From positions 1 to 33,677 of the forward strand of contig CAYVKM010000036.1 in NCBI GenBank assembly GCA_964452045.1: DNA of 33,677 bases, read 5' to 3'. The notes under the pieces were generated by a model. It saw nothing but the letters and a program-made list of their open reading frames with translations, was not told the origin of the DNA and searched no databases. The position numbers were made by a program, and so were the translations under genes. Within the stretch, counting starts at the first letter, position 1. Each line of letters opens with the position of its first letter. This stretch comes from CAYVKM01 sp964452045. GTDB lineage: Bacteria > Calditrichota > Calditrichia > RBG-13-44-9. Below are positions 9,033 through 16,371 of the stretch, piece after piece.

Positions 9033-9377
9033 TCAGGACTGGACCAATTTTTTTGCCTCTTCAACTGAATCGCTAATTTTTAGAATTTGATTGATCTTGG
9101 TTATCTCGAACAGGCGGGATACTTTTTCATTTGGGGAGGCAATAACCAGTTTTGCACCCGCCCGGTTTATACATCCCCAGGATGCCATGATGACGCCTAA
9201 ACCATAACAGCTGTTCATCCTCTGTACCTGGGAAAGATCGATAATAATCTTGCTTTCCGGACCGGTGAGTAATTTTTTTACCTCGTTGGTCAGAGAAAGT
9301 GCGTCGGGATCGATCAGATTCCCCTTAATGCTGATAATGCCAATTCCTTCCGAAATTTTTCGATGCATACTAACCAT
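9033..9377 (-). CDS. STAS-domain protein, anti-sigma factor antagonist-like
   Basis: A single STAS domain of 114 aa, the fold of SpoIIAA/RsbV-type anti-anti-sigma factors, which bind or release a kinase partner depending on serine phosphorylation. The typical elements are present: the IIIDLSQV strand (44-51), the switch loop, then GLGVIMAS and a C-terminal helix with SRLFEITKINQILKI. The switch loop reads RMNSCYGLG instead of the usual DSSGLG: aligned from DLS, the phosphoacceptor serine is Cys57 and a Tyr is inserted before GLG; aligned from GLG, the position is Tyr58. The start at 9377 has an AGGAGAT ribosome-binding site 7 nt upstream. No partner kinase (RsbW type) or PP2C phosphatase is encoded in the window. 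Confidence 0.88.
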   Translation of the reverse strand: MVSMHRKISEGIGIISIKGNLIDPDALSLTNEVKKLLTGPESKIIIDLSQVQRMNSCYGLGVIMASWGCINRAGAKLVIASPNEKVSRLFEITKINQILKISDSVEEAKKLVQS

Positions 9378-9510
9378 TGATAAATCTCCTGAAAAAAATC
9401 TCGCAATTAATTTACCAAGATTAGAATAAACTCACAAGATATTCTAAAATCTCCTTAGAACGCATGTCATAACATAGATAAATAAAACACGTTTTAAATA
9501 TGGCATCCCG

Positions 9511-10014
9511 TTATTTGGTTAAAAATTGATAGCGTACTTCGGAATAGACCTCACCGGATAACCGTAGACAACTGGAATAGCAGCCCCAGACGTTACAGAC
9601 ACAAACAATATTGTTTATGTCCGCATCCGGTTCCAGGAACAAAGCCACATGCATGGCGCCAATCTTACAATCATGTGGAGCAATCTTGGGAAATTCCGTC
9701 CAGCATTCCGGACAAAATATTCTTAGAATCTGGCCATGTTTGAAATCATTTTTGAATTTTTTCCGGTGATCTCCCTGAAACGGGCTCAAGTAAATGGATT
9801 GCCAGAAGGTGTCCCCTTCGCAAATAATATGAATACCGGGTTCTTCATCAAATGTGGGATTTTCCGGGCAGATCAAGGGATGACCTTCGGAACAATAAAG
9901 CTGAGTCACCTGAATTTTTTTCCCGGCGGTGGCTATTCCCCGCTTTTTGCCCAATTTCTTTAACTTTTCCGGATCGGGGATTAAGAGCATTCCTTTGTTG
10001 TTAAATATTTTCAT
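9511..10014 (-). CDS. Cysteine-rich hypothetical protein
   Basis: I do not recognise this 167-aa protein. It has ten cysteines (41, 49, 65, 101, 104, 116, 138, 140, 145, 149) and well placed histidines. They include CSEGHPLIC, a zinc-ribbon-like CPEC pair (101-104) and a tight C-terminal cluster CVCNVWGCYSSC. There is no signal peptide or membrane segment, so it should be cytoplasmic, where such clusters usually bind zinc or an iron-sulfur centre rather than form disulfides. The ribosome-binding site is excellent (AGGAGG), and codon use is like its neighbours, so it is a real gene. It lies 54 nt downstream of the 60-aa gene at 10069-10251, in the same direction, and 133 nt upstream of the STAS gene; the three may form one leftward transcript. 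Confidence 0.75.
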   Translation of the reverse strand: MKIFNNKGMLLIPDPEKLKKLGKKRGIATAGKKIQVTQLYCSEGHPLICPENPTFDEEPGIHIICEGDTFWQSIYLSPFQGDHRKKFKNDFKHGQILRIFCPECWTEFPKIAPHDCKIGAMHVALFLEPDADINNIVCVCNVWGCYSSCLRLSGEVYSEVRYQFLTK

Positions 10015-10068
10015 CCAGGGCCTCCTGTGAAAATATGAAACTACTTTATTTTAAAGTTGCGAATGCGC

Positions 10069-10251
10069 TTATGATTTAAAGACTTTATAAAATTGAAAGA
10101 TAAATTCTGCATCACGGGGAGAAAGATCGAACCGGAAAACTGCTTCTTCTAACAGCCGGGATGAAATTGTCATCTTATTTTGCTGGCTTTGATCGGATAT
10201 CCATTTAACCGCTTTCTTTACTGCTTCACTTTTGTTGATCAGTTCATTCAT
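10069..10251 (-). CDS. Small hypothetical protein, 60 aa
   Basis: A short, all-helical, soluble protein. The N-terminal half is charged and amphipathic (AVKKAVKWISDQ), and the C-terminal half reads LLEEAVFRFDLSPRDAEFIFQFY. That looks like a compact helical domain of a conserved small-protein type, but I cannot name a function. It ends 54 nt before the cysteine-rich gene in the same direction, which suggests co-expression. It has no clear ribosome-binding site; a second ATG lies two codons inside. The patterned hydrophobicity and conserved-looking core are the main reasons to accept it. Confidence 0.55.
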   Translation of the reverse strand: MNELINKSEAVKKAVKWISDQSQQNKMTISSRLLEEAVFRFDLSPRDAEFIFQFYKVFKS

Positions 10252-10491
10252 ATTAGTTTAACAATCGCCAAATTAAAATATGTTCCGAATTCAATTTTTA
10301 AGATGTTTTCTTTTATCTATAGATGCCGGATAAAAAGATCAATACCAACAAGAGGTTTATCAGATTACGAAAATTTTCTGAATTTGTCAAGCTTCCGTCA
10401 GCCACTTTTTGATAATATTATTTCTACCGAAACTTGAATTGGTTGTTTTTCCCGGCTAGATTAGGGCAGACCAGATAAACAGAAAGAGTTG

Positions 10492-10980
10492 ATGATGCAA
10501 AACTCAATCATACCGCTCCAGTTAATCTTCAATCTGAATTCAAAACTGTTTCTTAATGCAACGGAAAAAGTCACAGATGAAATGGCTATGGTGTGCCCGG
10601 ACAATCGGATCAATAATGTTATCTATTTTTCTGCCCATCTGCTGGATGCGCGGTATTATATCTCCGATATGCTTGAACTGACAATGGTAAATCCGTTTAA
10701 GGATATATTTGAAAAAGTAAGTAAGGTAGAAGAATCAGATCAATTGCCCGGATTAAAAAGAATCCGAAGCAACTGGGTGAAATTGAGTCAGAAATTATCG
10801 GATCATCTGACCACGCTGCCTGAAGAAATTCTGAACCGGAAGGCTTCGTTTAAATTTCCCGTTGCCGATGACACAGTACTTGGGGCAATTACTTTTTTAA
10901 TCTCGCATGAATCCTATCATCTCGGACAGTTAGGAATGCTTCGCAAATATCTGGGTCTGCCAGAGATGAAATATAGCTGA
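10492..10980 (+). CDS. DinB-like four-helix-bundle protein
   Basis: A 162-aa protein of the DinB/YfiT superfamily, which folds as a four-helix bundle with a metal held by three histidines. The three candidate ligands are in the expected places: H49 in FSAHLLDARYY and H139 and H143 in HESYHLGQLGMLRKYLG near the C-terminus. Family members include thiol-dependent transferases and DNA-damage-inducible proteins; nothing here tells which. The start ATG at 10492 follows an AGAAAGAG purine stretch; an in-frame ATG follows at once at 10495, and a TTG lies just before. It is a stand-alone rightward gene divergent from the small gene at 10069-10251. Confidence 0.85.
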   Translation: MMQNSIIPLQLIFNLNSKLFLNATEKVTDEMAMVCPDNRINNVIYFSAHLLDARYYISDMLELTMVNPFKDIFEKVSKVEESDQLPGLKRIRSNWVKLSQKLSDHLTTLPEEILNRKASFKFPVADDTVLGAITFLISHESYHLGQLGMLRKYLGLPEMKYS

Positions 10981-11071
10981 AAATTTAAATTGATGTATCT
11001 GCAAGTGTAAAGGTTTTATCCGGAACATTTTCATAATTGGATAGAATAAATTTGAAATCGAGGAGGCTGTT

Positions 11072-11872
11072 ATGAAATTTCTGTTTATTTTTTTGTTTCT
11101 GATGGGTGCCAAGTCGCCGGCAGATCTGCCATATAAAACGGTTACTTTCCCTTCCGCCGATGGTCTGGAAATTACTACCGATCTCTATCACAAATATCCC
11201 CATGACGCACCATTTTTGATTTTATTTCATCAGGCGGGTTACAGCCGGGGAGAGTATCGTGATATCGCCCTGAAATTAAATGAGATTGGTTTTAACGCTC
11301 TGGCAGTGGATCTGCGCTCGGGCAATGAGGTGAATAAGGTAGTGAATGAGACAGCCAAACGGGCGGCGGAGAAAAATTTACCCGACAGCTATCTGGATGC
11401 CATGCCGGATATGATTGCCGCCATTAATTTTGTCAAAAATAATTATGCCAGCAGGCAGGTTATTATCTGGGGAAGTTCCTATTCGGCAGCGCTGGTCTTG
11501 AAAATTGCCGGGGATAATCCAGGTCTGGTTTCGGGTGTTATCGCATTTTCACCCGGGGAATATTTTGAGCGACTGGGTAAAAGCGCTACTTTCATCGAGG
11601 AAAGTGCCAAAAAAATTCAGATCCCGGTTTTCATCACTTCGGCAAAAAATGAAAAAGATCGCTGGTGGTCCATCTACCAGGCTATTCCCAGCAAAAAGAA
11701 ATCTTACTTTTTGCCCCAGTCTGATGGAATTCATGGTTCCCGGGCACTGTGGGAAAGCACCCCTGATAACCAGGAATACTGGAGTGCGGTGAAAAAATTT
11801 CTCCAGAATTTTGTGGAAACCATGCCCCCGAGAACACCCGGTAAATTTGAACAAAATAAAGATGTGGATTAG
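11072..11872 (+). CDS. Exported alpha/beta hydrolase, dienelactone hydrolase-like
   Basis: A 266-aa alpha/beta-hydrolase fold protein with a short hydrophobic N-terminus (1-15, FLFIFLFLMG) that should direct export. The nucleophile elbow is GSSYS with S136 as nucleophile, the oxyanion segment is LFHQAGYSRGEY (51-62), and the catalytic histidine is probably H221 in SDGIHGSRALW; the acid may be D196. The overall layout fits prolyl-oligopeptidase/dienelactone-hydrolase-like esterases. The substrate is unknown. The start ATG is 7 nt after a strong AGGAGG site. It lies 91 nt after the DinB-like gene; a perfect hairpin follows 17 nt past the stop. Confidence 0.85.
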   Translation: MKFLFIFLFLMGAKSPADLPYKTVTFPSADGLEITTDLYHKYPHDAPFLILFHQAGYSRGEYRDIALKLNEIGFNALAVDLRSGNEVNKVVNETAKRAAEKNLPDSYLDAMPDMIAAINFVKNNYASRQVIIWGSSYSAALVLKIAGDNPGLVSGVIAFSPGEYFERLGKSATFIEESAKKIQIPVFITSAKNEKDRWWSIYQAIPSKKKSYFLPQSDGIHGSRALWESTPDNQEYWSAVKKFLQNFVETMPPRTPGKFEQNKDVD

Positions 11873-12206
11873 AATTTTATAAAATTAAAACACTCCTGAT
11901 TAAATTTCAGGAGTGTGGATACCACAGGCTAAATCCAGGTATATTGATAGCATAACGTACTTTTCGCTCTCCCTGAAATAAAATCTTTACTTCCCAACCA
12001 ATCCAATTCCCAATTAATATTGATCTGTGGTATAATATTTGAGTCTTATTAAGGTAGGGAAGAGAAAAACAAGGATGTTCAGATGCTAAAATCCATAAAA
12101 ACAATACCTCTTAAGCACACCACTGAAACATTCCCTTCCATTTTCGCTGCAAAAGTGAGCATATATTTTACATACATATATATCATTAATAACATTGGAG
12201 GCTGGC
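11873..12206. other. Intergenic region before the pseudopilin-like operon
   Basis: A 334-nt stretch with a perfect hairpin at 11890-11916 and otherwise AT-rich sequence. It must contain the promoter of the rightward pseudopilin-like operon. A TATAAT at 12031-12036 is visible but has no -35 box at the right distance. I see no riboswitch consensus. A leftward 65-codon frame across 11907-12104 is not convincing as a gene. Confidence 0.5.
11890..11916 (-). terminator. Perfect hairpin with U-tract on the minus strand
   Basis: A perfect 10-bp stem (ACACTCCTGA pairing with TCAGGAGTGT) and a 7-nt loop. On the plus strand it follows the hydrolase stop but has no T run; on the minus strand it is followed by TTTTAATTTT, the better terminator orientation. 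Either it serves both strands poorly, or it ends an unannotated leftward transcript. Confidence 0.6.
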
Positions 12207-12707
12207 ATGCAAGGTGGCGAGAGTATTATTACCATAGGTGCGGTAGCCTTACTGACTTTTACTGCAATCAATATCAACAATTCGTTCACAGAGGATGATC
12301 AGTTTTTTAACGAAACCAGGTTTGGACTAGAGGCGATTGCCCTGGCCAGTTCTATTATCGAGGAAGCATCCCAGTTACCTTTTGATGAACAGAGTTGGGA
12401 TTCGACAAAAATCGAGAAAATACCTACCGACTTTACCATCGCTAATAGTCTGGGACCAGATTTTGGAGAAACTGACTTCGCGACTTTTGATGATTTCGAC
12501 GATTTTAATGGTTTTACCGAAGCAGAAACCACGTTGCAAAATGTTTATAATATTTCCTGTAATGTTGTTTATATCAACCCTGCTTACCCGGATATAGAAT
12601 CCATAAATCGAAGCTTTTTCAAAAAGCTAAGCGTTTCCGTCTCCAGCAAAGTTTCTGCGGATACCCTTTCGCTCAGTTATGTCCACGGGTATTGGTATTT
12701 TAATTAA
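12207..12707 (+). CDS. PilV/GspI-like pseudopilin without leader peptide
   Basis: A 166-aa protein with one N-terminal membrane helix (about 6-22) and a soluble domain. The pattern after the helix matches type IV minor pilins of the PilV/GspI kind: EAIALASSIIEEASQLPFD (a helix ending in the usual S-x-x-E-x-x-x-x-x-P-F), then DDFDDFNGFTE (the 'DDYNGY' signature of prepilin-type proteins) and two C-terminal strands (NISCNVVYINP and KLSVSVSSKV). What is missing is the basic leader and cleavage site: the protein starts MQGGE directly before the helix, which puts Glu at residue 5, the place the conserved Glu5 holds in a processed pilin. ATG 12207 is chosen because GGAGG lies 5 nt upstream; a TTG at 12195 overlaps that site. 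It is the first gene of a three-gene operon. Confidence 0.72.
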   Translation: MQGGESIITIGAVALLTFTAININNSFTEDDQFFNETRFGLEAIALASSIIEEASQLPFDEQSWDSTKIEKIPTDFTIANSLGPDFGETDFATFDDFDDFNGFTEAETTLQNVYNISCNVVYINPAYPDIESINRSFFKKLSVSVSSKVSADTLSLSYVHGYWYFN

Positions 12708-12725
12708 TCAGGGAAGGATTAAATT

Positions 12726-13328
12726 ATGTTTGCCATTTTAGACATTCTCAATTCAATTATAATCGGTGGATTTATTATCCTGATGTCTTTTGGCATATTG
12801 GACTCAACCAATAAGAATCTGTATTCCCACAACGACGATCTGATCGTTCAGGAAAATTTGACAAATATTACTTCTACCTTAGAATTCGATCTGAAAAAAA
12901 TGGGTTTTGGGGTGCCGGAATTTGAGAGTGCGGTCCTTCTGGCAGATTCAAACCACCTGCAGTTCCGGGGTGATTTAAATCTGGACTGGAAAGCCGACAC
13001 TATCGAATATTATGTTGGTCCGGTTTCTGAAATGGCACATAGCTCCAATCCGGACGATCGAATATTTTACCGCAAGGTGAATGGTCTGCCGGCAACCGGT
13101 TTTATTGTAGGAGTTATTACCGATTTTAATTTTGAGTATTTAAATCAGGATGGTAATATCGTCGATACTTCAAATCCGGCAAATCTGATAGCGGTGAAAA
13201 TGATCCGGGTAACGTTAAAGGTGGAAAATCCTGCAGCCTACAGCAATGATGCTAATCCCGATAAGTTGGAATATCGAAGTTCTTTCTGGCAACAAACCCG
13301 ATTGGTATCCAGAAATTTAAGGAGGTAA
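12726..13328 (+). CDS. PilW/GspJ-like pseudopilin without leader peptide
   Basis: A 200-aa protein with an N-terminal membrane helix (about 7-25, IIIGGFIILMSFGIL) and an extracytoplasmic domain. The sequence has the PilW/GspJ look: a long helix with NITSTLEFDLKKMGFGVP, a strand with YYVG, then IFYRKVNG, ITDFNFEYLNQDG (the typical 'V-x-x-F-x-x-x-Y-x-D-G' segment) and IRVTLKVENP. The N-terminus begins MFAILDI with no basic leader and no Gly before the helix, so a canonical prepilin peptidase site is absent. It lies 18 nt after the PilV-like gene. The stop region carries AAGGAGG, the ribosome-binding site of the next gene, so the two are translationally close. Its job is probably in assembling a pilus-like fibre or secretion pseudopilus, but that is inference. 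Confidence 0.7.
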   Translation: MFAILDILNSIIIGGFIILMSFGILDSTNKNLYSHNDDLIVQENLTNITSTLEFDLKKMGFGVPEFESAVLLADSNHLQFRGDLNLDWKADTIEYYVGPVSEMAHSSNPDDRIFYRKVNGLPATGFIVGVITDFNFEYLNQDGNIVDTSNPANLIAVKMIRVTLKVENPAAYSNDANPDKLEYRSSFWQQTRLVSRNLRR

Positions 13329-13330
13329 TT

Positions 13331-14509
13331 ATGGGAGGCAAAGCCGCATTAATCGTCGTTTTCGCAATGTCCTTATTATTTTCTGCCTATCGTCTAAAGA
13401 CCGGCAGTGTTTCTTCGAAAGCCGCAGAAAATTTATCCACTTACTATACCAAAACTGTTGCCCATCAAATTTCTATCAGCGGCCTTAACATTGCTGCCGC
13501 CAAACTTTATGAAGACTACTCCTGGCGCGGGCCAATGGTGAATGTGCCCTTTCGGGGAGGAACTTTCAGTCTGGCTTTCCAAAATTTACATGACACTTTG
13601 ATGGTTATGAGCGCCACCGAATACTATGGTATACAGGATACAGTGGCTGCCTTTTTCAAAGGAAGTAATCCGTATACAAAGTACACTTTTTTTACCGGAA
13701 AAGAGAATGGTGTGAACTGGGCTCCCGGGGATACTGTCTGGGGGCCTATACATACCAATACTACCCTGAATCATCAAAATGACAAATCAATTGTTTTCTA
13801 TGGCAAGGCTACCGCAGGAAAAGGTATATCCGCTCCGCCAAAAAACGCAAAAAGCCAGTTTCTGGGAGGTTATGAGGTAGGTATTTATGTCCCGGAAGTG
13901 ACCCACATGAATGATCTGATAAATGCCGCTGCCTGGACGGGTTACACATTTGCCTTTTCCCCGGATACCATGAAAGTGGAATTAAACAATGACGGCACTA
14001 TTGATATTTATCAAAATGGAACCAGGATTCTGGATGATGTCACTTTCTCGGCTATTGCTCCTAACGGCGCCATCTATTCTGCTGGTCCGGTGGTCATTTT
14101 TGGACCGGGGAAGGTGAATACCCCTGCAGGTGGTATTTCAATTGGTTCGGGTAAAAACATTATTCTGCGTACTCAGGTGTCCTACGCCGACGATCCGGTG
14201 ACGAATCCCAGCTCGGACGATCTTCTGGCACTGGTTGCCATGAACGATATCATATTCGATAATAGTAGTACTACTGATTGGTATGTGCAAACTGTTTTAA
14301 TGGCTATCACCGGATCGCTTACCGCAACCAATATGAACAAGGATGGGCATCTGGATTATCTGGGAAGTGTCTATCAGGGCGAGCGGGGAAATGCGAAGAT
14401 GTTTCAGAGTTTTGAGAAGAATTATCGACATGATGACCGCCTGAATTATATAACGCCTCCATTCTATCCCGGTGCAGCAAATCTGCGTCTGATTGCCTGG
14501 TGGGAATAG
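13331..14509 (+). CDS. PilX/DUF4900-like pilus-associated protein
   Basis: A 392-aa protein with an N-terminal membrane helix (about 5-20; MGGKAALIVVFAMSLLF resembles the start of processed PilX-type proteins), then a helical stretch and a large beta-rich domain. GDTVWGPIHTNTTL (134-147) followed by IVFYGKATAGKG is like the DUF4900 group of pilus-associated proteins ('GPIHTNG...FYG'). The C-terminal half has repeated short strands (YSAGPVVIFGPG, ISIGSGKNIIL), suggesting a beta-helix or sandwich. The length is far greater than the other two genes, as expected for the PilX position. The start ATG is 2 nt after the previous stop with AAGGAGG 5 nt upstream. A probable terminator follows at 14640-14680. 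No pilus ATPase, platform or prepilin peptidase gene is in the window. Confidence 0.65.
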   Translation: MGGKAALIVVFAMSLLFSAYRLKTGSVSSKAAENLSTYYTKTVAHQISISGLNIAAAKLYEDYSWRGPMVNVPFRGGTFSLAFQNLHDTLMVMSATEYYGIQDTVAAFFKGSNPYTKYTFFTGKENGVNWAPGDTVWGPIHTNTTLNHQNDKSIVFYGKATAGKGISAPPKNAKSQFLGGYEVGIYVPEVTHMNDLINAAAWTGYTFAFSPDTMKVELNNDGTIDIYQNGTRILDDVTFSAIAPNGAIYSAGPVVIFGPGKVNTPAGGISIGSGKNIILRTQVSYADDPVTNPSSDDLLALVAMNDIIFDNSSTTDWYVQTVLMAITGSLTATNMNKDGHLDYLGSVYQGERGNAKMFQSFEKNYRHDDRLNYITPPFYPGAANLRLIAWWE

Positions 14510-14639
14510 AATCGCATTGACATAAACCGGCAGTAATAGATCAAGCAGTCGCCGGGTGTTTGCTAACTTTTTTTCATACCTTAAGCAAAAAATCAATTTC
14601 AGATTTTTCAGTCAGAATTATATTGAGAATTTGCGCAAC

Positions 14640-14680
14640 ACGCGATTAATCTCCTTGAATTTGCTGATCGCGTTTTATTT
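14640..14680 (+). terminator. Probable terminator after the pseudopilin-like operon
   Basis: A 7-bp GC-containing stem (ACGCGAT 14640-14646 with ATCGCGT 14667-14673) around a 20-nt loop is followed by TTTATTT. The long loop makes it weaker than the other terminators. It lies between the end of the operon at 14509 and the bacterioferritin gene. Confidence 0.5.
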
Positions 14681-14756
14681 ATATATTTTCTTATCATGAA
14701 GTAATCGCTATATTCCAAAAAAATATAAAAATCAAAATTGAACGGAGACTATCCCA

Positions 14757-15257
14757 ATGCACAAAAAAAGTATTGAATTACTCAACAAAGCGGTGGCCGA
14801 TGAAATGAGCGCCATCCACCAATACATGTATTTTCATTTCCTGTGTGATGATCAGGGATTTGATCTATTAGCAGGATTGTTTAAAAGAACGGCCATCGAA
14901 GAAATGTTGCATACCGAGAGACTGGCTGAGCGAATCCTGTTCCTGAAAGGGGAAGTGGAATTGATCGCTTCACACGAGGTAAATAAGATTCATAATGTCC
15001 GGGAAATGCTGATTACCGCTGCCGAAATGGAAGAGCACAGCGCCAGGGATTATAATTTATGGGCAAACGAATGCGCCAAGAATGCCGATTCGCAATCCAA
15101 GAAATTATTCGAAGATCTGGTAATGGATGAGGAGCGGCACTTCGATCAGTATGATACCGAGCTGGATAATATGAAGCAATTTGGGGAAAACTATCTGGCC
15201 CTGCAATCCATCGAACGCAGCAAAAGCAGGGCAACCACCGGTCCCGAGCAGGCTTAA
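14757..15257 (+). CDS. bfr: Bacterioferritin
   Basis: A 166-aa four-helix ferritin-like protein that oxidises and stores iron in a 24-subunit shell. All residues of the E. coli bacterioferritin site are present with a shift of two: ferroxidase ligands E16, E49, H52, E92, E125 and H128, and the heme-binding Met as M50 in IEEMLHTERLAERILFLKG. So both iron oxidation and heme binding between subunits are expected. The tail (152-166, RSKSRATTGPEQA) is slightly longer than usual. The start ATG has a CGGAG site. No bacterioferritin-associated ferredoxin gene lies next to it, and no Fur-box-like sequence could be named with confidence in the AT-rich upstream region. Confidence 0.93.
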   Translation: MHKKSIELLNKAVADEMSAIHQYMYFHFLCDDQGFDLLAGLFKRTAIEEMLHTERLAERILFLKGEVELIASHEVNKIHNVREMLITAAEMEEHSARDYNLWANECAKNADSQSKKLFEDLVMDEERHFDQYDTELDNMKQFGENYLALQSIERSKSRATTGPEQA

Positions 15258-15341
15258 TTTTTCAGAATTTTATTAATACTTGTTTGATGTTTTATATTTT
15301 CAATCGCATTAACTTAAGCGATCGGACGCTAAAATATAGTT

Positions 15342-15713
15342 ATGAAGAATTCAACTCTTCTGGTTTTCATAGATAATAAATTAATCTTTGCCAGTGAAAA
15401 AAGATGGCTCTATCCGTTGATCGATCTGAATCAATTTCTAAAAGAAAATGATATGGCGAGGAATCACTTGCTGGTAGAGGACAAAGTGGTCGGCCGGGCC
15501 TCGGCCTTAATCCTGGTTTATCTCGGCATCCATCAGGTGAAGGCAAATATTCTGAGCAAGTTGGGAAGAGATATTCTGGACAGATTTAATGTCCATTATA
15601 AATACGAACATCTTGTTGATCAAATCTCCTGTACCACTGAAATGCTGCTGAAAAGTGAAACCGATCCTCAGACCGCTTTTTACCTGATTCTGACCCGGGT
15701 GAACAACAAATAG
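15342..15713 (+). CDS. DUF1893 family protein
   Basis: A 123-aa soluble protein matching the pattern of DUF1893, a small family of unknown role with a cytidine-deaminase-like fold: DKVVGRASALILVYLGIHQVKANILSK (47-73) is the core 'D-K-V-x-G-x-A-x-A-L-x-x-x-x-G' motif, followed by GRDILDRFNVHYKYEHLV and a C-terminal E-x-x-L segment. It lacks the full set of Cys/His zinc ligands of true deaminases. It sits 84 nt after the bacterioferritin stop, has no obvious ribosome-binding site, and its stop codon region supplies the ribosome-binding site of the thioesterase gene that follows 9 nt later, so the two are probably one unit. Confidence 0.78.
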   Translation: MKNSTLLVFIDNKLIFASEKRWLYPLIDLNQFLKENDMARNHLLVEDKVVGRASALILVYLGIHQVKANILSKLGRDILDRFNVHYKYEHLVDQISCTTEMLLKSETDPQTAFYLILTRVNNK

Positions 15714-15722
15714 GATTATCGC

Positions 15723-16151
15723 TTGGCACGAGCCGTTATTACATTACCCGACCAATTTCTTTTTTCCACCGAAATTACCCTTCGGATTACCGACATCAAT
15801 TACGGCGGGCATCTGGGTAATGATGCCATGTTATCCCTAATTCAGGAGGCCCGGTTGCAATTTCTTAAAAATTATGGTTTCGCAGAGAATAATGTGGACG
15901 GTTATGGGATTATCATGGCGGATGCAGTGATTATCTATAAATCGCAGGCCTATTATGGCGATACTTTACGATTTGAAATTTCAGTGGATGATATCGGTAA
16001 ACGTGCTTGCGATCTCATCTACAAAATCAGTGAGAGCGGCTCCGAAAGGGAAATTGCCCGGGCCAAGACCAGGATTGCCTTTTTCGATTACCGGCAAAAC
16101 AAAACTGTTTCTATCCCGGATGGTTTTCTAAAAATAGTTAATAAGCACTGA
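15723..16151 (+). CDS. Hotdog-fold acyl-CoA thioesterase (4HBT type)
   Basis: A 142-aa single hotdog domain. The catalytic signature ITDINYGGHLGNDAML (22-37) matches the 4HBT/YbgC pattern D-x-[DN]-x-x-G-H-x-N, with D24, N26, H30 and N33. The central helix (LSLIQEARLQFL) and the paired strands (GIIMADAVIIYKSQAYYGDTLRFEISV) follow as usual. It should hydrolyse a short acyl-CoA or similar thioester in the cytoplasm. The start is TTG at 15723: no ATG occurs before the catalytic motif, and TAGGAT overlapping the previous stop codon is placed as a ribosome-binding site. The substrate is unknown. Confidence 0.85.
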   Translation: MARAVITLPDQFLFSTEITLRITDINYGGHLGNDAMLSLIQEARLQFLKNYGFAENNVDGYGIIMADAVIIYKSQAYYGDTLRFEISVDDIGKRACDLIYKISESGSEREIARAKTRIAFFDYRQNKTVSIPDGFLKIVNKH

Positions 16152-16371
16152 TTTTGAAGTTGTTTCTTCAGAAAATATTCTGATAAAATTTGTCATAAAA
16201 CATATTGTTTTATTTAACTCAATTCATTATTTTTAATTGTATTTCCAAGAAATAAAAAAGAAGATCAGACATTAATCAGGATTTATTGCTCTGTGATACA
16301 ATTGAGTGCTGAAATTTTTAATTACTTGAGAGAATGCCAATCTGTTATTGTTGATTATTAGCGGAGGGAAC

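Noticed and set aside
10180..10437. Rightward frame of 85 codons before the DinB-like gene
   Set aside because: It overlaps the better supported 60-aa gene on the other strand, and its product looks random.
12020..12036. TTGATC followed by TATAAT as a promoter
   Set aside because: The two boxes are only 5 bp apart, far from the roughly 17 bp needed.
11907..12104. Leftward 65-codon frame before the pseudopilin-like operon
   Set aside because: It has no ribosome-binding site, its composition is not protein-like, and it overlaps one arm of the hairpin at 11890-11916.
12100..12206. Cyclic-di-GMP riboswitch before the pilin-like genes
   Set aside because: Such switches often precede pilus genes, but none of the conserved GEMM sequence blocks is present in the leader.
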